A stretch of DNA of 64,000 nt from Acinetobacter brisouisimilis. Its GTDB lineage: Bacteria; Pseudomonadota; Gammaproteobacteria; Pseudomonadales; Moraxellaceae. Below the pieces are notes generated by a model. That model worked only from the letters and a program-made list of their open reading frames with translations. It did no database searches and was not told where the DNA came from. Made by a program: the position numbers and the translations under genes. The stretch covers positions 1,914,474-1,978,473 of the forward strand of contig NZ_KB851219.1 of the NCBI RefSeq assembly GCF_000368265.1, read 5' to 3'. This document shows, one piece after another, positions 39,378-49,086 of this stretch (within the stretch, counting starts at the first letter, position 1; each line of letters opens with the position of its first letter).

Positions 39378-40460
39378 ATGACAGACAAAACTCTTTTTAG
39401 TCCTTATCAATTAGGAAATATTGAACTCGCCAATCGCATTGTAATGGCTCCGTTGACTCGTAACCGTGCAGGAAAAGGGCTAGTGCCAAGCGAATTTGCT
39501 GCTGATTATTATGCTCAGCGTGCTAGCGCAGGACTTATTATTTCTGAGGCAACTCAAATTTCTCCACAAGCCCAAGGATACCAAGATACCCCTGGGTTAT
39601 ATACTCCTGAACAAATTGATGCTTGGCGAAAAGTAACAGATGCTGTACATGCCAAAGGTGGAAAAATTTTTGTTCAATTATGGCATGTTGGGCGAATTTC
39701 CCATATTGATTTGCAGCCTAATGGAGCTAGCCCTGTAGCACCCTCAGCCATTCGGGCAAACACAAAGACTTTTGTAAATAATACGTTTACTGACGTATCC
39801 GAACCCCGAGCATTGGAATTACACGAAATTCCAGTCATTGTCTCGGATTTTCGCCAAGCGGCAGCAAATGCGATTACTGCTGGATTTGACGGTGTTGAAA
39901 TCCATGCTGCCAATGGGTATTTACTTGAACAGTTTATAAAAGATGGTGCCAACCAACGTACTGATATATATGGTGGATCTATCGAAAATCGAGCTCGGTT
40001 ATTACTTGAAGTGGTTCAAGCCGTAGTCAGAGAAATTGGTGCTGAACGCACAGGTGTACGCATATCTCCTGTCTCCCCTGTCAATGGGATCAGCTGCAGT
40101 GAGCCTCAACTTCAGTACAATTACATTACTGAACAGCTTAACCAACTAGGAATCGTCTATTTACATGTCGTTGAAGGTGCTACAGGTGGACCACGTGATA
40201 TTTTACCCTTCGATTACACTGCTATTCGTAGCCGTTTTGAACAGACCTATTTAGCCAATAATGGCTATAATTTACAACTTGCGAATGCCCATTTGCAGTC
40301 GAATGAAGCTGACCTCTTTTCTTTTGGAAAATTATTCATTAGCAATCCTGATTTAGTGACGCGTTTAAAAAATGGATTGCCTTTGACTGAGTTAAACCCT
40401 GCAACTTTATATGGTGGCGGGGCTGAAGGTTATACAGATTATCCAAATTACGATAATTAA
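39378..40460 (+). CDS. NemA-like ene-reductase, old yellow enzyme family
   Basis: A 360-aa FMN ene-reductase of the NemA/xenobiotic-reductase type. Marks: IVMAPLTRNRA, QLWHVGRISH, FDGVEIHAANGYLLEQFI with the His-Asn substrate pair, GGSIENRARLL, RISPVSP and DLFSFGKLFISNPDLV near the FMN phosphate site. It reduces activated C=C bonds and often nitro or maleimide compounds. AGAGGT precedes the ATG. It follows the thioesterase remnant and ends in a terminator. Confidence 0.92.
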   Translation: MTDKTLFSPYQLGNIELANRIVMAPLTRNRAGKGLVPSEFAADYYAQRASAGLIISEATQISPQAQGYQDTPGLYTPEQIDAWRKVTDAVHAKGGKIFVQLWHVGRISHIDLQPNGASPVAPSAIRANTKTFVNNTFTDVSEPRALELHEIPVIVSDFRQAAANAITAGFDGVEIHAANGYLLEQFIKDGANQRTDIYGGSIENRARLLLEVVQAVVREIGAERTGVRISPVSPVNGISCSEPQLQYNYITEQLNQLGIVYLHVVEGATGGPRDILPFDYTAIRSRFEQTYLANNGYNLQLANAHLQSNEADLFSFGKLFISNPDLVTRLKNGLPLTELNPATLYGGGAEGYTDYPNYDN

Positions 40461-40515
40461 AACTTGCCAATCAATTGAAAACTCAATTGTCTGGTTGATC
40501 ATTCCTCTTTAAAAT

Positions 40516-40543
40516 AAAACCGTGGGAGCTTACTCACGGTTTT
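40516..40543 (+). terminator. Terminator after the NemA-like gene
   Basis: AAAACCGT pairs with ACGGTTTT, with an inner GAG/CTC pair, about 55 bp after the stop. Confidence 0.75.
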
Positions 40544-40559
40544 AACGATTTTTTCTCTT

Positions 40560-41213
40560 CAAAGCAGTAAAATTTGGATGGTTATTCACAACAGATGATC
40601 AAATAAATATTAAAAACTAAAAAAGCGTCTTATTACCATTTTAGCAAAAAATTAAATTTTATTAGGCATTTCAAGCATTTTTCAATTATCACAAAAATAA
40701 GTTATTGATTTATCTTCCAGACTAAACCGTATGACGCATTTGGCTTTGGAACTGGAAATTGAGGCCTAAATTTGCCAACTAATGCATAAATCAACAATCA
40801 TCGTGACATCAACTTTATGGTGATAAAAGGATTTATAACCGAATTGAGCGAATGAGAAACCCATAGCGAAACTATGGGTAAAAATTTTAAATAGAGTCAC
40901 ATTTGTTTGAAGAATGTGTCTGACACTGAAACCATGCTTAAAACCTTGCAAGTATCGGTGAAGAATTACAATCATCTACATCATGGATGAAAAATAAAAT
41001 CTGCTCGGAAGCTTCAGTCACTAAAATGCGTGCGTTAATTAGCTGCTTTTACGAGGGCGAATACGATTGAAATTTACGCTACGGAAATGCTTCAAGCTCA
41101 TATTGAATAATTTTAAGACAACTTTCGCTTCCGCGCTGTTAATATAAATATTCGTTACAGGACTAGCCGCATCATAAGCATATAATTTATGAATAAATAG
41201 TGAAATATTCATT
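40560..41213 (-). other. Gene-poor region with a possible decayed transposase tail
   Basis: No intact gene in about 650 bp. On the minus strand around 41038-41160 a short frame ends KVVLKLFNMSLKHFRSVNF followed by NRIRPRKSS and a stop, with the basic ending common in IS transposases, and another open stretch lies at 40766-40975. Frames are broken between them. I cannot name the IS family, and IS ends are not visible. Confidence 0.3.
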
Positions 41214-42143
41214 ATGGAAATCAAGCAAATAAAATATTTTTCAACTGTCGTTGAAGCAGGAAGCATCGGAAAAGCAGCTCAAAAACTAGATGTGGGTGCA
41301 TCCGCGATTAGCCAACAAATCAGCAAACTGGAGCAAGAATTAAGTATCCGTTTATTGCAGCGCAATGCTTTTGGAGTAACACCAACACCCGCTGGTATTG
41401 CATTTTTAAAACATTCCCAGTTAATTCTCAGACAGATCAACTTTGCCATTGATGCTGCACATTCTGCAAGGCTCTCAGGTCATGTCAGCATTGGTTTTCC
41501 ACCGACCATTACTGCTTTATTAGGCATACCTTTAATGAAATTAATGTCTGAACGCTACCCGGATATCCACCTTGAAATTGTTGAAACACTCTCAGGTAAC
41601 TTGATTCAAGCCATTAATTCGCGTCAGCTTGATCTGGCAATTATCTTTACCAATGAAATCGACAAACAGTGGGCAATACAACCCTTAGTCAAAGAACAGA
41701 TGTATTTGATGGGAAGACGGGAATTTCTAGAAAAATATGGGCTGCATGAATGTCTCGCCAGTGGCACAATCCAAGCACAACAGATCGGTGATATCCCCTT
41801 AGTTCTTCCCCGCCAACGACATAGTTTAAGGAAATTATTAGATCATTCGATTGGGCAATTAAATATCGTATATGAAATTGATGGCTTGCATTTACTTATG
41901 GACAGCCTTATTCATCTAGAACTTGCCAGCATCCGCCCTGGTAGTGCCTGTTTACAAGAATACAAACATAAATTGCAGTTACTCAAAGTCATCGACCCTG
42001 AAATTGAACGAATCAACTATTTGGTCAGCCTCGCTGAAAATGAGTTATCTCCTGCCGCTTTAGCTGCAAAATCAGCAATAAAAGCCTGTATTAAAGAACT
42101 GATACAAAATCAAAACTGGCCCTGCTCTGAAATCATTTTCTAA
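41214..42143 (+). CDS. LysR-family regulator
   Basis: A 309-aa LysR-type regulator: N-terminal winged helix (IKYFSTVVEAGSIGKAAQKLDVGASAISQQISKLEQEL) and a periplasmic-binding-like effector domain. It lies 260 bp upstream of and in line with a MHS-type carboxylate symporter and a solute-binding protein, so it probably controls them. It resembles Nac/TcuR-type members by pattern. Confidence 0.9.
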   Translation: MEIKQIKYFSTVVEAGSIGKAAQKLDVGASAISQQISKLEQELSIRLLQRNAFGVTPTPAGIAFLKHSQLILRQINFAIDAAHSARLSGHVSIGFPPTITALLGIPLMKLMSERYPDIHLEIVETLSGNLIQAINSRQLDLAIIFTNEIDKQWAIQPLVKEQMYLMGRREFLEKYGLHECLASGTIQAQQIGDIPLVLPRQRHSLRKLLDHSIGQLNIVYEIDGLHLLMDSLIHLELASIRPGSACLQEYKHKLQLLKVIDPEIERINYLVSLAENELSPAALAAKSAIKACIKELIQNQNWPCSEIIF

Positions 42144-42404
42144 CGACCCATTAGTTTTATTAAATACCCAATTAACTTTGCGCTCTCACTCCCCTTGACC
42201 ATTTGCGATTACATTTTCCTTTGAATGGTGAATGTATTTCTGTTTAACAGAATGTAAATGTGTAGTTTGAACTGGAAACAAGGCATCACAATGGCTCCGC
42301 GAAGACTTTTCTTGAACCTCATTTTATCTATATGAGGGGGAATAAACGGTCTCAGATTCAGATGTTGTGAGTGTTTCCATTTTGTCAGACCAAGGAGGTC
42401 TCCT

Positions 42405-43715
42405 ATGGATAGCAATAGTAAACACTGGGCTACTTTTAAAAAAATATTGAATGTTACGAGTGGTAATTTTTTAGAACAGTACGATTTTTTTCTTTTTGGT
42501 TTTTATGCAACGTATATTGCAGCAAAATTTTTCCACTCTGAAAATGAATATGTTTCTTTAATGATGACCTTTACAGTATTCGCTGCTGGTTTTCTGATGC
42601 GTCCTTTAGGCGCTATTTTTCTTGGTGCTTATGTCGATAAAGTAGGTCGACGCAAAGGACTAATCGTTACATTGAGTCTCATGGCGATTGGAACAATATT
42701 CATTACCTTTGTACCTGGTTATGAAACCATCGGAATTCTCGCTCCAATTTTAGTGGTGATTGGGCGTTTATTACAAGGTTTCTCGGCGGGTGTTGAATCT
42801 GGTGGTGTGTCTATTTATCTGGCTGAAATTGCAACAGATAAAAATCGTGGGTTCATTACCAGCTGGCAGTCTGGCAGCCAACAAATTGCCGTTGTGTTTG
42901 CATCCTTACTCGGCTATTGGCTGAATACGGTTTTAACCCATGCACAAGTGGGTGAATGGGGCTGGCGCATTCCCTTCTTTATCGGTTGCTTGATTATTCC
43001 ATTAATCTTTATATTCCGCCGTACTTTAGAAGAAACAGAGGACTTTAAGGCTCAAAAAAATCACCCGACTTCAAAGGAAATTTTCAGAACTATTTTGGGT
43101 AACTGGCGCATTGTCCTTGCAGGCATGCTAATGAGTGCCATGACCACAACAACTTTTTATTTTATAACGGTCTACACTACCGTTTATGCAAAACGCACTT
43201 TAGAAATGTCAGTGACAGACAGTCTTTTAGCAACCGTATGTGTGGGTTTGTCGAATTTTTTCTGGTTGCCTATGGGTGGCTTGCTTTCAGACAAAATTGG
43301 TCGTCGTCCAGTTCTTGTCGGAATTACCATACTTTGCATCTTTACAAGTTATCCTGTTTTAAGCTGGTTGGTCAATGATGTCAGTTTCTCTCACTTACTC
43401 ATTACGCTTGCTTACTTTTCATTTTTCTTTGGTATGTACAACGGGACGATGGTTGCAACACTGGCAGAAGTCATGCCAAAACGTGTACGGACAGTCGGTT
43501 TTTCTCTCGCTTTTAGTCTAGCAGCCGCTATTTTTGGGGGCATGACACCTATCGCATGTACCTTCCTTGTCGAACATACAGGTAATGCCAGCACACCAGC
43601 TTTCTGGCTCATGTTCGCAGCGGTATGTAGCCTTCTTTCAAGCTTATATTTATGTCATAGCTCTAAACAGAAGCATCCTGATGCTATAGCTGAACCTGTA
43701 AAAGTCAGAACTTAA
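42405..43715 (+). CDS. MFS carboxylate symporter, MHS family (citrate/tricarballylate type)
   Basis: A 436-aa, 12-helix major facilitator of the metabolite:H+ symporter group. Marks: [21 protein letters not shown] at the start, the loop 2-3 signature [28 protein letters not shown], and a second [14 protein letters not shown] in the C half. The N-terminus is like CitA/TcuC citrate and tricarballylate carriers, but the substrate is inferred. AAGGAGGT lies before the ATG. Followed after 84 bp by a solute-binding protein. Confidence 0.88.
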   Translation: MDSNSKHWATFKKILNVTSGNFLEQYDFFLFGFYATYIAAKFFHSENEYVSLMMTFTVFAAGFLMRPLGAIFLGAYVDKVGRRKGLIVTLSLMAIGTIFITFVPGYETIGILAPILVVIGRLLQGFSAGVESGGVSIYLAEIATDKNRGFITSWQSGSQQIAVVFASLLGYWLNTVLTHAQVGEWGWRIPFFIGCLIIPLIFIFRRTLEETEDFKAQKNHPTSKEIFRTILGNWRIVLAGMLMSAMTTTTFYFITVYTTVYAKRTLEMSVTDSLLATVCVGLSNFFWLPMGGLLSDKIGRRPVLVGITILCIFTSYPVLSWLVNDVSFSHLLITLAYFSFFFGMYNGTMVATLAEVMPKRVRTVGFSLAFSLAAAIFGGMTPIACTFLVEHTGNASTPAFWLMFAAVCSLLSSLYLCHSSKQKHPDAIAEPVKVRT

Positions 43716-43799
43716 GACAGTCTATTTTTTAATTCGATTCACAGTCAGGTAGATCTCGGTTCTACCTGTTGGACTCCCTTTCAATTCACGTGAGGTCTT

Positions 43800-44594
43800 A
43801 TGAAAAAGTCTCATCTCTTCACGATAGTTTGCTTCGCTGGTTTAGGCTTAGGATCAACAATAGCAAATGCAGATACACTTGAAGTGATTAGCTCAGGTGG
43901 ATTTTATTCCTCCATGCAAAAACTCATTCCAATCTTTGAAAAACAAACGGGTCATACGGTTCATCTATCTTCTGGTTCGTCTATGGGCGCATCGCCAACG
44001 GCAATCCCAAATCGACTTGATCGTGGTGAACATTTTGATATGGTGGTACTGGCTGCTCCTGAACTGAACAAGCTCGCAGAAAAAGGTTATGTAGATCCAA
44101 ATTCTCAAAGCGCTTTGGTCAATTCCAGCATTGGTATGGCTATCCCGAAGGGTGCTAAAAAACCCGATATCAGCTCTGCAGAAAATTTCGAAAAAGTTTT
44201 GTTAACTGCAAAACATATTGGTTACTCTGCCAGTGCAAGCGGTACGCATCTTGAAAAAGATGTTTTCCCAAGCTTCCCCCCTGTCGAATATAAAGTCATT
44301 CGCAGTAAGGCTGAAAAAGTGGTCGGTGATCGGGTTGCCAAGCGTATTGCAGAAGGACAATTTGATATTGGGTTCCAGCAGATCAGCGAAATTAAGCCGT
44401 TTACTGGTAAATATGGACAGGTTGAATTAGTTGGGCCTATTCCTGCACCTTATCAAAAAGTGACTGTCTTCTCAGCAGGTATAGACAAAAATTCTAAACA
44501 TGAAAAGCTAGCGAAAGAACTGATTCTATTCGTGAAATCGCCACAAGCAACTCAGATTATTGAAGATCAGGGTTTAGAACAAATCAAGCCATAA
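43800..44594 (+). CDS. Periplasmic solute-binding protein, ModA-like
   Basis: A 264-aa exported type II binding protein: signal peptide to ANA-D near residue 24, then EVISSGGFYSSMQKLIPIFEKQTGH, SGSSMGASP and HFDMVVLAAPE, a fold shared with ModA. No ABC permease or ATPase is nearby, so it may deliver ligand to the MHS symporter or act in sensing. Ligand unknown. In some species such proteins accompany aconitate or tricarballylate genes. Confidence 0.82.
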   Translation: MKKSHLFTIVCFAGLGLGSTIANADTLEVISSGGFYSSMQKLIPIFEKQTGHTVHLSSGSSMGASPTAIPNRLDRGEHFDMVVLAAPELNKLAEKGYVDPNSQSALVNSSIGMAIPKGAKKPDISSAENFEKVLLTAKHIGYSASASGTHLEKDVFPSFPPVEYKVIRSKAEKVVGDRVAKRIAEGQFDIGFQQISEIKPFTGKYGQVELVGPIPAPYQKVTVFSAGIDKNSKHEKLAKELILFVKSPQATQIIEDQGLEQIKP

Positions 44595-44603
44595 TTTTTT
44601 TAA

Positions 44604-44629
44604 GGTAACATCAAAAAAATGGTGTTACC
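44604..44629 (+). terminator. Hairpin after the solute-binding protein
   Basis: GGTAACA/TGTTACC stem, extended by two G-T or G-C pairs, about 10 bp after the stop. No long T-run follows, so termination strength is uncertain. The remaining 210 bp to the next gene shows nothing convincing. Confidence 0.45.
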
Positions 44630-44842
44630 GCTTCTATCAGATCCCGATGATTTTACCCAAATGGGAAGTAGCCAAGTGGCTTGGGACAGAAACACATTAT
44701 CATTCGGCATCACAAAACTTTTCAGTTTCTAAATCGCAATGCTTGGAAATGACCTTGAATGTGCGACAACGACTTTATAAATTTTTATGTGATCTCAACT
44801 ATCCTTTCTCAAAATTTAAAATTTTCACATAAAATAAAAAAC

Positions 44843-45754
44843 TTAAGCTTGAACTTTCAGTTCTTGCAAAAATAGATCCAAAATAAAATTGGCGCGTCGC
44901 CCCTTACGCGTTGCGATACAAATATTAGAAAAATAATGCATTTCTTCAGGCAAAACCGCACGCATCATGCCACGTTCAACCCAGTGCTTGGCATAGTGTT
45001 CAGGCAAAAATCCGATAAATTTCCCTGTTAAAATCAGAAAAGCAATGCCTTCACGGTCACTGGCACTGGCTTTGGCATTTAAGGCTTGCTGCATTTCAAT
45101 CGCATTTTGAGATAGCCGATAATTCGGTACCACGGCATCCCAGTTTTTCAGTTGCTCGGCACTACTCACCTGCCCAACATGATGAAACAAGGCATGACCA
45201 TGACTACAATACAGATAGCTGGCTTCTTCATATAAATCACTATATTCCAAACCCGAAAGCGGGCTGATCATTGGCAATGCCCCGACGTGCAATTGCCCGT
45301 CCATTAAGCCTTTTTCAATTTCAATCGGAGTGCTCATACTCAGATGAATCTGAATATTCGGCCCTTTTTGATAGAGGCGTGATAAAGCATGGGTAATCTG
45401 CATTTGCGGTAAGGTCACCAGATTATTAATGATACCGATTTTCAGCTCACCCTTGATTTCGTGATGCAAGCGATTGACATGCTGACGAAAATCCTCAATC
45501 GAGGTCAGCAATGCCTCGCTATAACTCAAGATATGTTTGCCTTCATCGGTCAGGGCAAAACCCGAACGCCCACGCTGACACAAACGCATGCCCAAACGGT
45601 TTTCCAGTGTACTCATATGCAAGCTAATCGCCGAACGGGTAATGCCCAAAGCACTCTCGGCTGCTGAAAAACTGCCACTTTCTGCAACAGCCCGAAAAAC
45701 CTTCAATAGCTTGATATCAGAGTCGGTGACTTGGTTCAGGGTTTTGCTTTTCAT
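44843..45754 (-). CDS. LysR-family regulator divergent from the aminotransferase
   Basis: A 303-aa LysR regulator with an N-terminal winged helix (LLKVFRAVAESGSFSAAESALGITRSAISLHMSTLENRLG) and an effector domain. It is divergent from the omega-amino-acid aminotransferase gene with about 100 bp between starts, the usual layout for a LysR controlling its neighbour. Confidence 0.92.
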   Translation of the reverse strand: MKSKTLNQVTDSDIKLLKVFRAVAESGSFSAAESALGITRSAISLHMSTLENRLGMRLCQRGRSGFALTDEGKHILSYSEALLTSIEDFRQHVNRLHHEIKGELKIGIINNLVTLPQMQITHALSRLYQKGPNIQIHLSMSTPIEIEKGLMDGQLHVGALPMISPLSGLEYSDLYEEASYLYCSHGHALFHHVGQVSSAEQLKNWDAVVPNYRLSQNAIEMQQALNAKASASDREGIAFLILTGKFIGFLPEHYAKHWVERGMMRAVLPEEMHYFSNICIATRKGRRANFILDLFLQELKVQA

Positions 45755-45856
45755 TTAGGTGAGGATTTCTAAATCTAAACGTGAGTTAGCTTAAATTTAT
45801 CTCATCTATTTACTCAATGTAAGCTGTATTTCTCAGGATTTTTCAAGGATGCCCAC

Positions 45857-47188
45857 ATGTCTGATGCTCGCCACACTCAAGCTCATTATTCCGATGCGCA
45901 CTGGATGCCATTTAGCGCCAACCGTAATTTTAAACAAGACCCGCGTTTTGTGGTGGCAGCCGAAGGTAATTACCTGATTGATGATCAGGGTCGCCGTATT
46001 TACGATTCATTATCTGGCTTATGGACATGTGGTGCTGGACATACTCGCAGCCAGATTCAGGATGCTGTAGCCAAACAACTTGGCACACTCGACTACGCGC
46101 CTGCATTTCAATTCGCGCACCCACTTTCATTTCAGTTGGCTGAACAAATTACTGCATTGACCCCAGATCCACTCAACCACGTATTTTTTACAGGTTCAGG
46201 CTCAGAGTCAGCCGATACTGCGGTCAAAATGGCAAAAGCTTACTGGCGCATTAAAGGACAGCCTACCAAAACCAAATTTATTGGTCGTGCCAAAGGCTAT
46301 CATGGCGTCAATATCGCAGGGACAAGCCTAGGTGGTATCGGTGGTAATCGTAAAATGTTCGGACAATTTATGGATGTCGATCATTTACCACATACCTTAC
46401 AAACTGACCTGCCATTTACCCAAGGCATGGCAGAAACAGGCGGTGTGGCGCTTGCCAATGAAATGCTGAAACTGATTGAACTACATGATGCTTCCAACAT
46501 TGCTGCGGTGATTGTTGAGCCTGTGTCTGGTTCTGCGGGTGCAATTATTCCACCACAAGGTTATTTACAACGTCTGCGTGAAATCTGTGACCAACACAAT
46601 ATCCTGTTGATTTTTGATGAAGTGATTACAGGTTTTGGTCGTATGGGCAAATGGACGGCGGCTGAATACTTTGGTGTGACTCCAGACATTCTCAACTTTG
46701 CCAAACAAGTCACCAACGGCGCTGTACCTTTGGGTGGCGTGATTGCTTCAGATGAAATTTTCAACACTTTCATGCAACAAGGCACACCTGAGCATTTTGT
46801 CGAATTTGCGCATGGCTATACCTACTCAGGTCATCCCGTCGCCTGTGCCGCAGGTTTAGCAACTTTAGAATTGCTGAAACAAGAGCAATTACTTGAGCAA
46901 TCAGCTGCACTTGCACCACATTTCCAAAGCGTGATTCATGACCTGAAAACTGCAAAACATGTGGTCGATATTCGTAACTGTGGTTTGATCGGGGCGATCC
47001 AGTTGGCGGCACGCGATGGTGACCCAAGCATTCGCCCGTTTGAAGTCGGCACAGCCCTATGGAAAGCAGGTTTCTATGTGCGTTTTGGCGGAGACTGCTT
47101 GCAGTTTGGCCCAATGTTCAACAGCAAACCAGAAGACCTCAGTCGTTTATTTGCAGCTGTTGGAGATCAGTTACAGAAAATTGACTAA
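45857..47188 (+). CDS. Omega-amino acid (beta-alanine)-pyruvate aminotransferase
   Basis: PLP-dependent class III aminotransferase of 443 aa that moves the amino group of beta-alanine or similar omega-amino acids to pyruvate. Marks: HWMPFSANRNFKQDPRFV and YDSLSGLWTCGAGH at the start, VFFTGSGSESADTAVKMA, LLIFDEVITGFGRMGKW with the PLP Asp, and the Schiff-base Lys in LNFAKQVTNGAVPLGG. Length and start fit the beta-alanine-pyruvate type. Likely under the divergent LysR; adenosine deaminase follows. Confidence 0.9.
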   Translation: MSDARHTQAHYSDAHWMPFSANRNFKQDPRFVVAAEGNYLIDDQGRRIYDSLSGLWTCGAGHTRSQIQDAVAKQLGTLDYAPAFQFAHPLSFQLAEQITALTPDPLNHVFFTGSGSESADTAVKMAKAYWRIKGQPTKTKFIGRAKGYHGVNIAGTSLGGIGGNRKMFGQFMDVDHLPHTLQTDLPFTQGMAETGGVALANEMLKLIELHDASNIAAVIVEPVSGSAGAIIPPQGYLQRLREICDQHNILLIFDEVITGFGRMGKWTAAEYFGVTPDILNFAKQVTNGAVPLGGVIASDEIFNTFMQQGTPEHFVEFAHGYTYSGHPVACAAGLATLELLKQEQLLEQSAALAPHFQSVIHDLKTAKHVVDIRNCGLIGAIQLAARDGDPSIRPFEVGTALWKAGFYVRFGGDCLQFGPMFNSKPEDLSRLFAAVGDQLQKID

Positions 47189-47285
47189 AGCCTGCTGCCT
47201 TTCAACTAGCGTGATGAATCCACTTGCGATTATGCTGTGAGAACATCACGCTTTTTTGATTGGATAAACCTTTAGGCGAATAATA

Positions 47286-48308
47286 ATGATTGATAAAAAT
47301 ATCCCGCTCACCGATTTACACCGCCACCTTGATGGCAACATCCGCCCGCAAACCATCTTAGAACTCGGGCAACAATTTCAAATACAACTGCCTGCCAACA
47401 CCCTGCCCGAACTGCTACCCCATGTTCAGGTCATGGACAATCAACCTGACCTGCTCAGCTTTTTAAGTAAACTGGACTGGGGCGTAAAAGTCTTGGGTGA
47501 TTTGGAAGCCTGCCGCCGTGTCGCATGGGAAAATATGCAAGATGCAGCGCAGCAAGGTTTGGACTATGTTGAACTGCGCTTTTCACCCTTTTATATGGCG
47601 ATGAGCCATCAACTTCCACTGGCTGGCGTAATCGAGGCCGTGATTGATGGCGTTCAGCAAGGCAGCCGTGACTTTAATATTCCTGCTAAACTGATTGGCA
47701 TTATGAGTCGTACCTTTGGGCAAGCACGCTGCCAGCAAGAACTGGATGCCTTACTGACTCATCGTGATCAGATTACTGCGCTAGATTTGGCAGGTGATGA
47801 GCTGGGCTTTCCAGGTGAATTATTTGTCGAGCATTTCAAACAAGCCCGTGATGCAGGCTGGCACATCAGCATCCATGCAGGCGAAGCCGCAGGCGCAAGC
47901 AGTATTTGGCAAGCCATTCAAACCCTCGGGGCAACCCGTATCGGACATGGGGTCAAAGCTGTAGAAGATGTAAAATTACTGGATTATCTAGCTGAACATC
48001 AGATCGGGATTGAGTCCTGCATTACCTCAAATTTGCAAACCAGTACCGTTGCTGATATTCGTCAGCATCCGCTCAAAACCTTTCTTGAACACGGCATTCT
48101 AGCCACCATTAACAGCGACGACCCAGCGGTTGAAGGCATTGATATTCAACATGAATATTTACAGGCAGCGCCACAGGCAGGCTTGTCTGAAGCACAAATC
48201 CGAAAAGCACAGCAGAACGGTTTGAGTATCGCCTTTTTATCAGCACAGGAAAAACAGCAGCTTCAAGAGAAAGTGGCACAGCGTAACTCAATTTCAGGAG
48301 TCAATTAA
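47286..48308 (+). CDS. add: Adenosine deaminase
   Basis: Zinc hydrolase (340 aa) that converts adenosine to inosine. Metal and catalytic motifs: [36 protein letters not shown] with the catalytic Glu region, RIGHG, and NSDDPAV. The sequence is very close to my memory of E. coli Add over its whole length (e.g. [39 protein letters not shown]), closer than expected for Acinetobacter against enterics, so lateral transfer is possible. Confidence 0.93.
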   Translation: MIDKNIPLTDLHRHLDGNIRPQTILELGQQFQIQLPANTLPELLPHVQVMDNQPDLLSFLSKLDWGVKVLGDLEACRRVAWENMQDAAQQGLDYVELRFSPFYMAMSHQLPLAGVIEAVIDGVQQGSRDFNIPAKLIGIMSRTFGQARCQQELDALLTHRDQITALDLAGDELGFPGELFVEHFKQARDAGWHISIHAGEAAGASSIWQAIQTLGATRIGHGVKAVEDVKLLDYLAEHQIGIESCITSNLQTSTVADIRQHPLKTFLEHGILATINSDDPAVEGIDIQHEYLQAAPQAGLSEAQIRKAQQNGLSIAFLSAQEKQQLQEKVAQRNSISGVN

Positions 48309-48320
48309 CCACTTGCTCCA

Positions 48321-48743
48321 CTAGTTTTGAGACTCAGCACACTGCTGTCGGATATAAGGCAGAACATATTGTTCTGTCAACGGTGCAAGTGCCAAGTCAA
48401 TCGGTGCAAACACATTCACCCATTGAATTTCTGCCAGTTCGGCAGACACTTGAGCCTCACCCAGTAACTCGACATGAAATAAATGCGCCAATAAGCGATG
48501 ATTGGCTTCATTGGCAGCAGCCGTTTCAACCATGCCTAAGTCTTTGACAATCCGTGCAGCCACACCAATTTCTTCCTGAATCTCGCGCAATAAACCTTGC
48601 TGTGCCGATTCGTTGGCTTCAAGCTTGCCACCGACCTGCATAAAAAATTCGGTATGACGTTTACGTGCCAGTAGTGCCTGCCCTTGCGTATTAAAAATAA
48701 TCGCGGCGGCAACGGTAATCACAGGTTGTTGAGATTGAGTCAT
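48321..48743 (-). CDS. NUDIX hydrolase
   Basis: A 140-aa MutT-like NUDIX protein; the box GGKLEANESAQQGLLREIQEEIGV fits GX5EX7REUXEEXGU. Cleaves a nucleoside diphosphate linked to another group; substrate unknown. I use the ATG at 48743 (MTQSQQPVITVAAAII) because it begins just before the first strand; an ATG at 48767 is in frame. Convergent with add, 12 bp apart. Confidence 0.88.
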   Translation of the reverse strand: MTQSQQPVITVAAAIIFNTQGQALLARKRHTEFFMQVGGKLEANESAQQGLLREIQEEIGVAARIVKDLGMVETAAANEANHRLLAHLFHVELLGEAQVSAELAEIQWVNVFAPIDLALAPLTEQYVLPYIRQQCAESQN

Positions 48744-48767
48744 GGTTCTGATGATGTGGGAGTGCAA

Positions 48768-49036
48768 ATTGGGTAGTGTAGTCTATCTGATTCGCTTATG
48801 CTGAAGATCTCGTGCTTGCTGTTTATATTGACCCAAGTCATGAAGATTCACTTGGGTAAATTTATAAAATCAGCATTCTAAAACTAAAATAAATTCCAAC
48901 ATTTCACTCAAAAATCTGGTTTTTATTACGCTCCAGATTCTTCTGCTTACTGCATCATACTGAACAATTTGGTTCTTGAGCGATGCTAAGCCACAACTGC
49001 ATAGTGATGAAAAGAACTCAATTTCAGATAAATTTT
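48768..49036. other. Intergenic region without a convincing gene
   Basis: Holds the NUDIX promoter side and the sequence past the symporter terminator. Open frames here look random in composition and have no ribosome-binding sites that I can support. Confidence 0.4.
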
Positions 49037-49074
49037 TTGGGAGAAGATTGCCTGACAAAAACAATCTTCTCCAA
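49037..49074 (-). terminator. Terminator-like hairpin after the symporter gene
   Basis: TTGG(G)AGAAGATTG pairs with CAATCTTCTCCAA, a 13-bp stem with one bulged base and an 11-base loop, starting about 12 bp past the stop. The T-run on the minus strand is poor. Confidence 0.55.
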
Positions 49075-49086
49075 TCTTGTATCAAG

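Noticed and set aside
44647..44832. Short plus-strand frame after the solute-binding protein
   Set aside because: Composition looks random and no ribosome-binding site is present.
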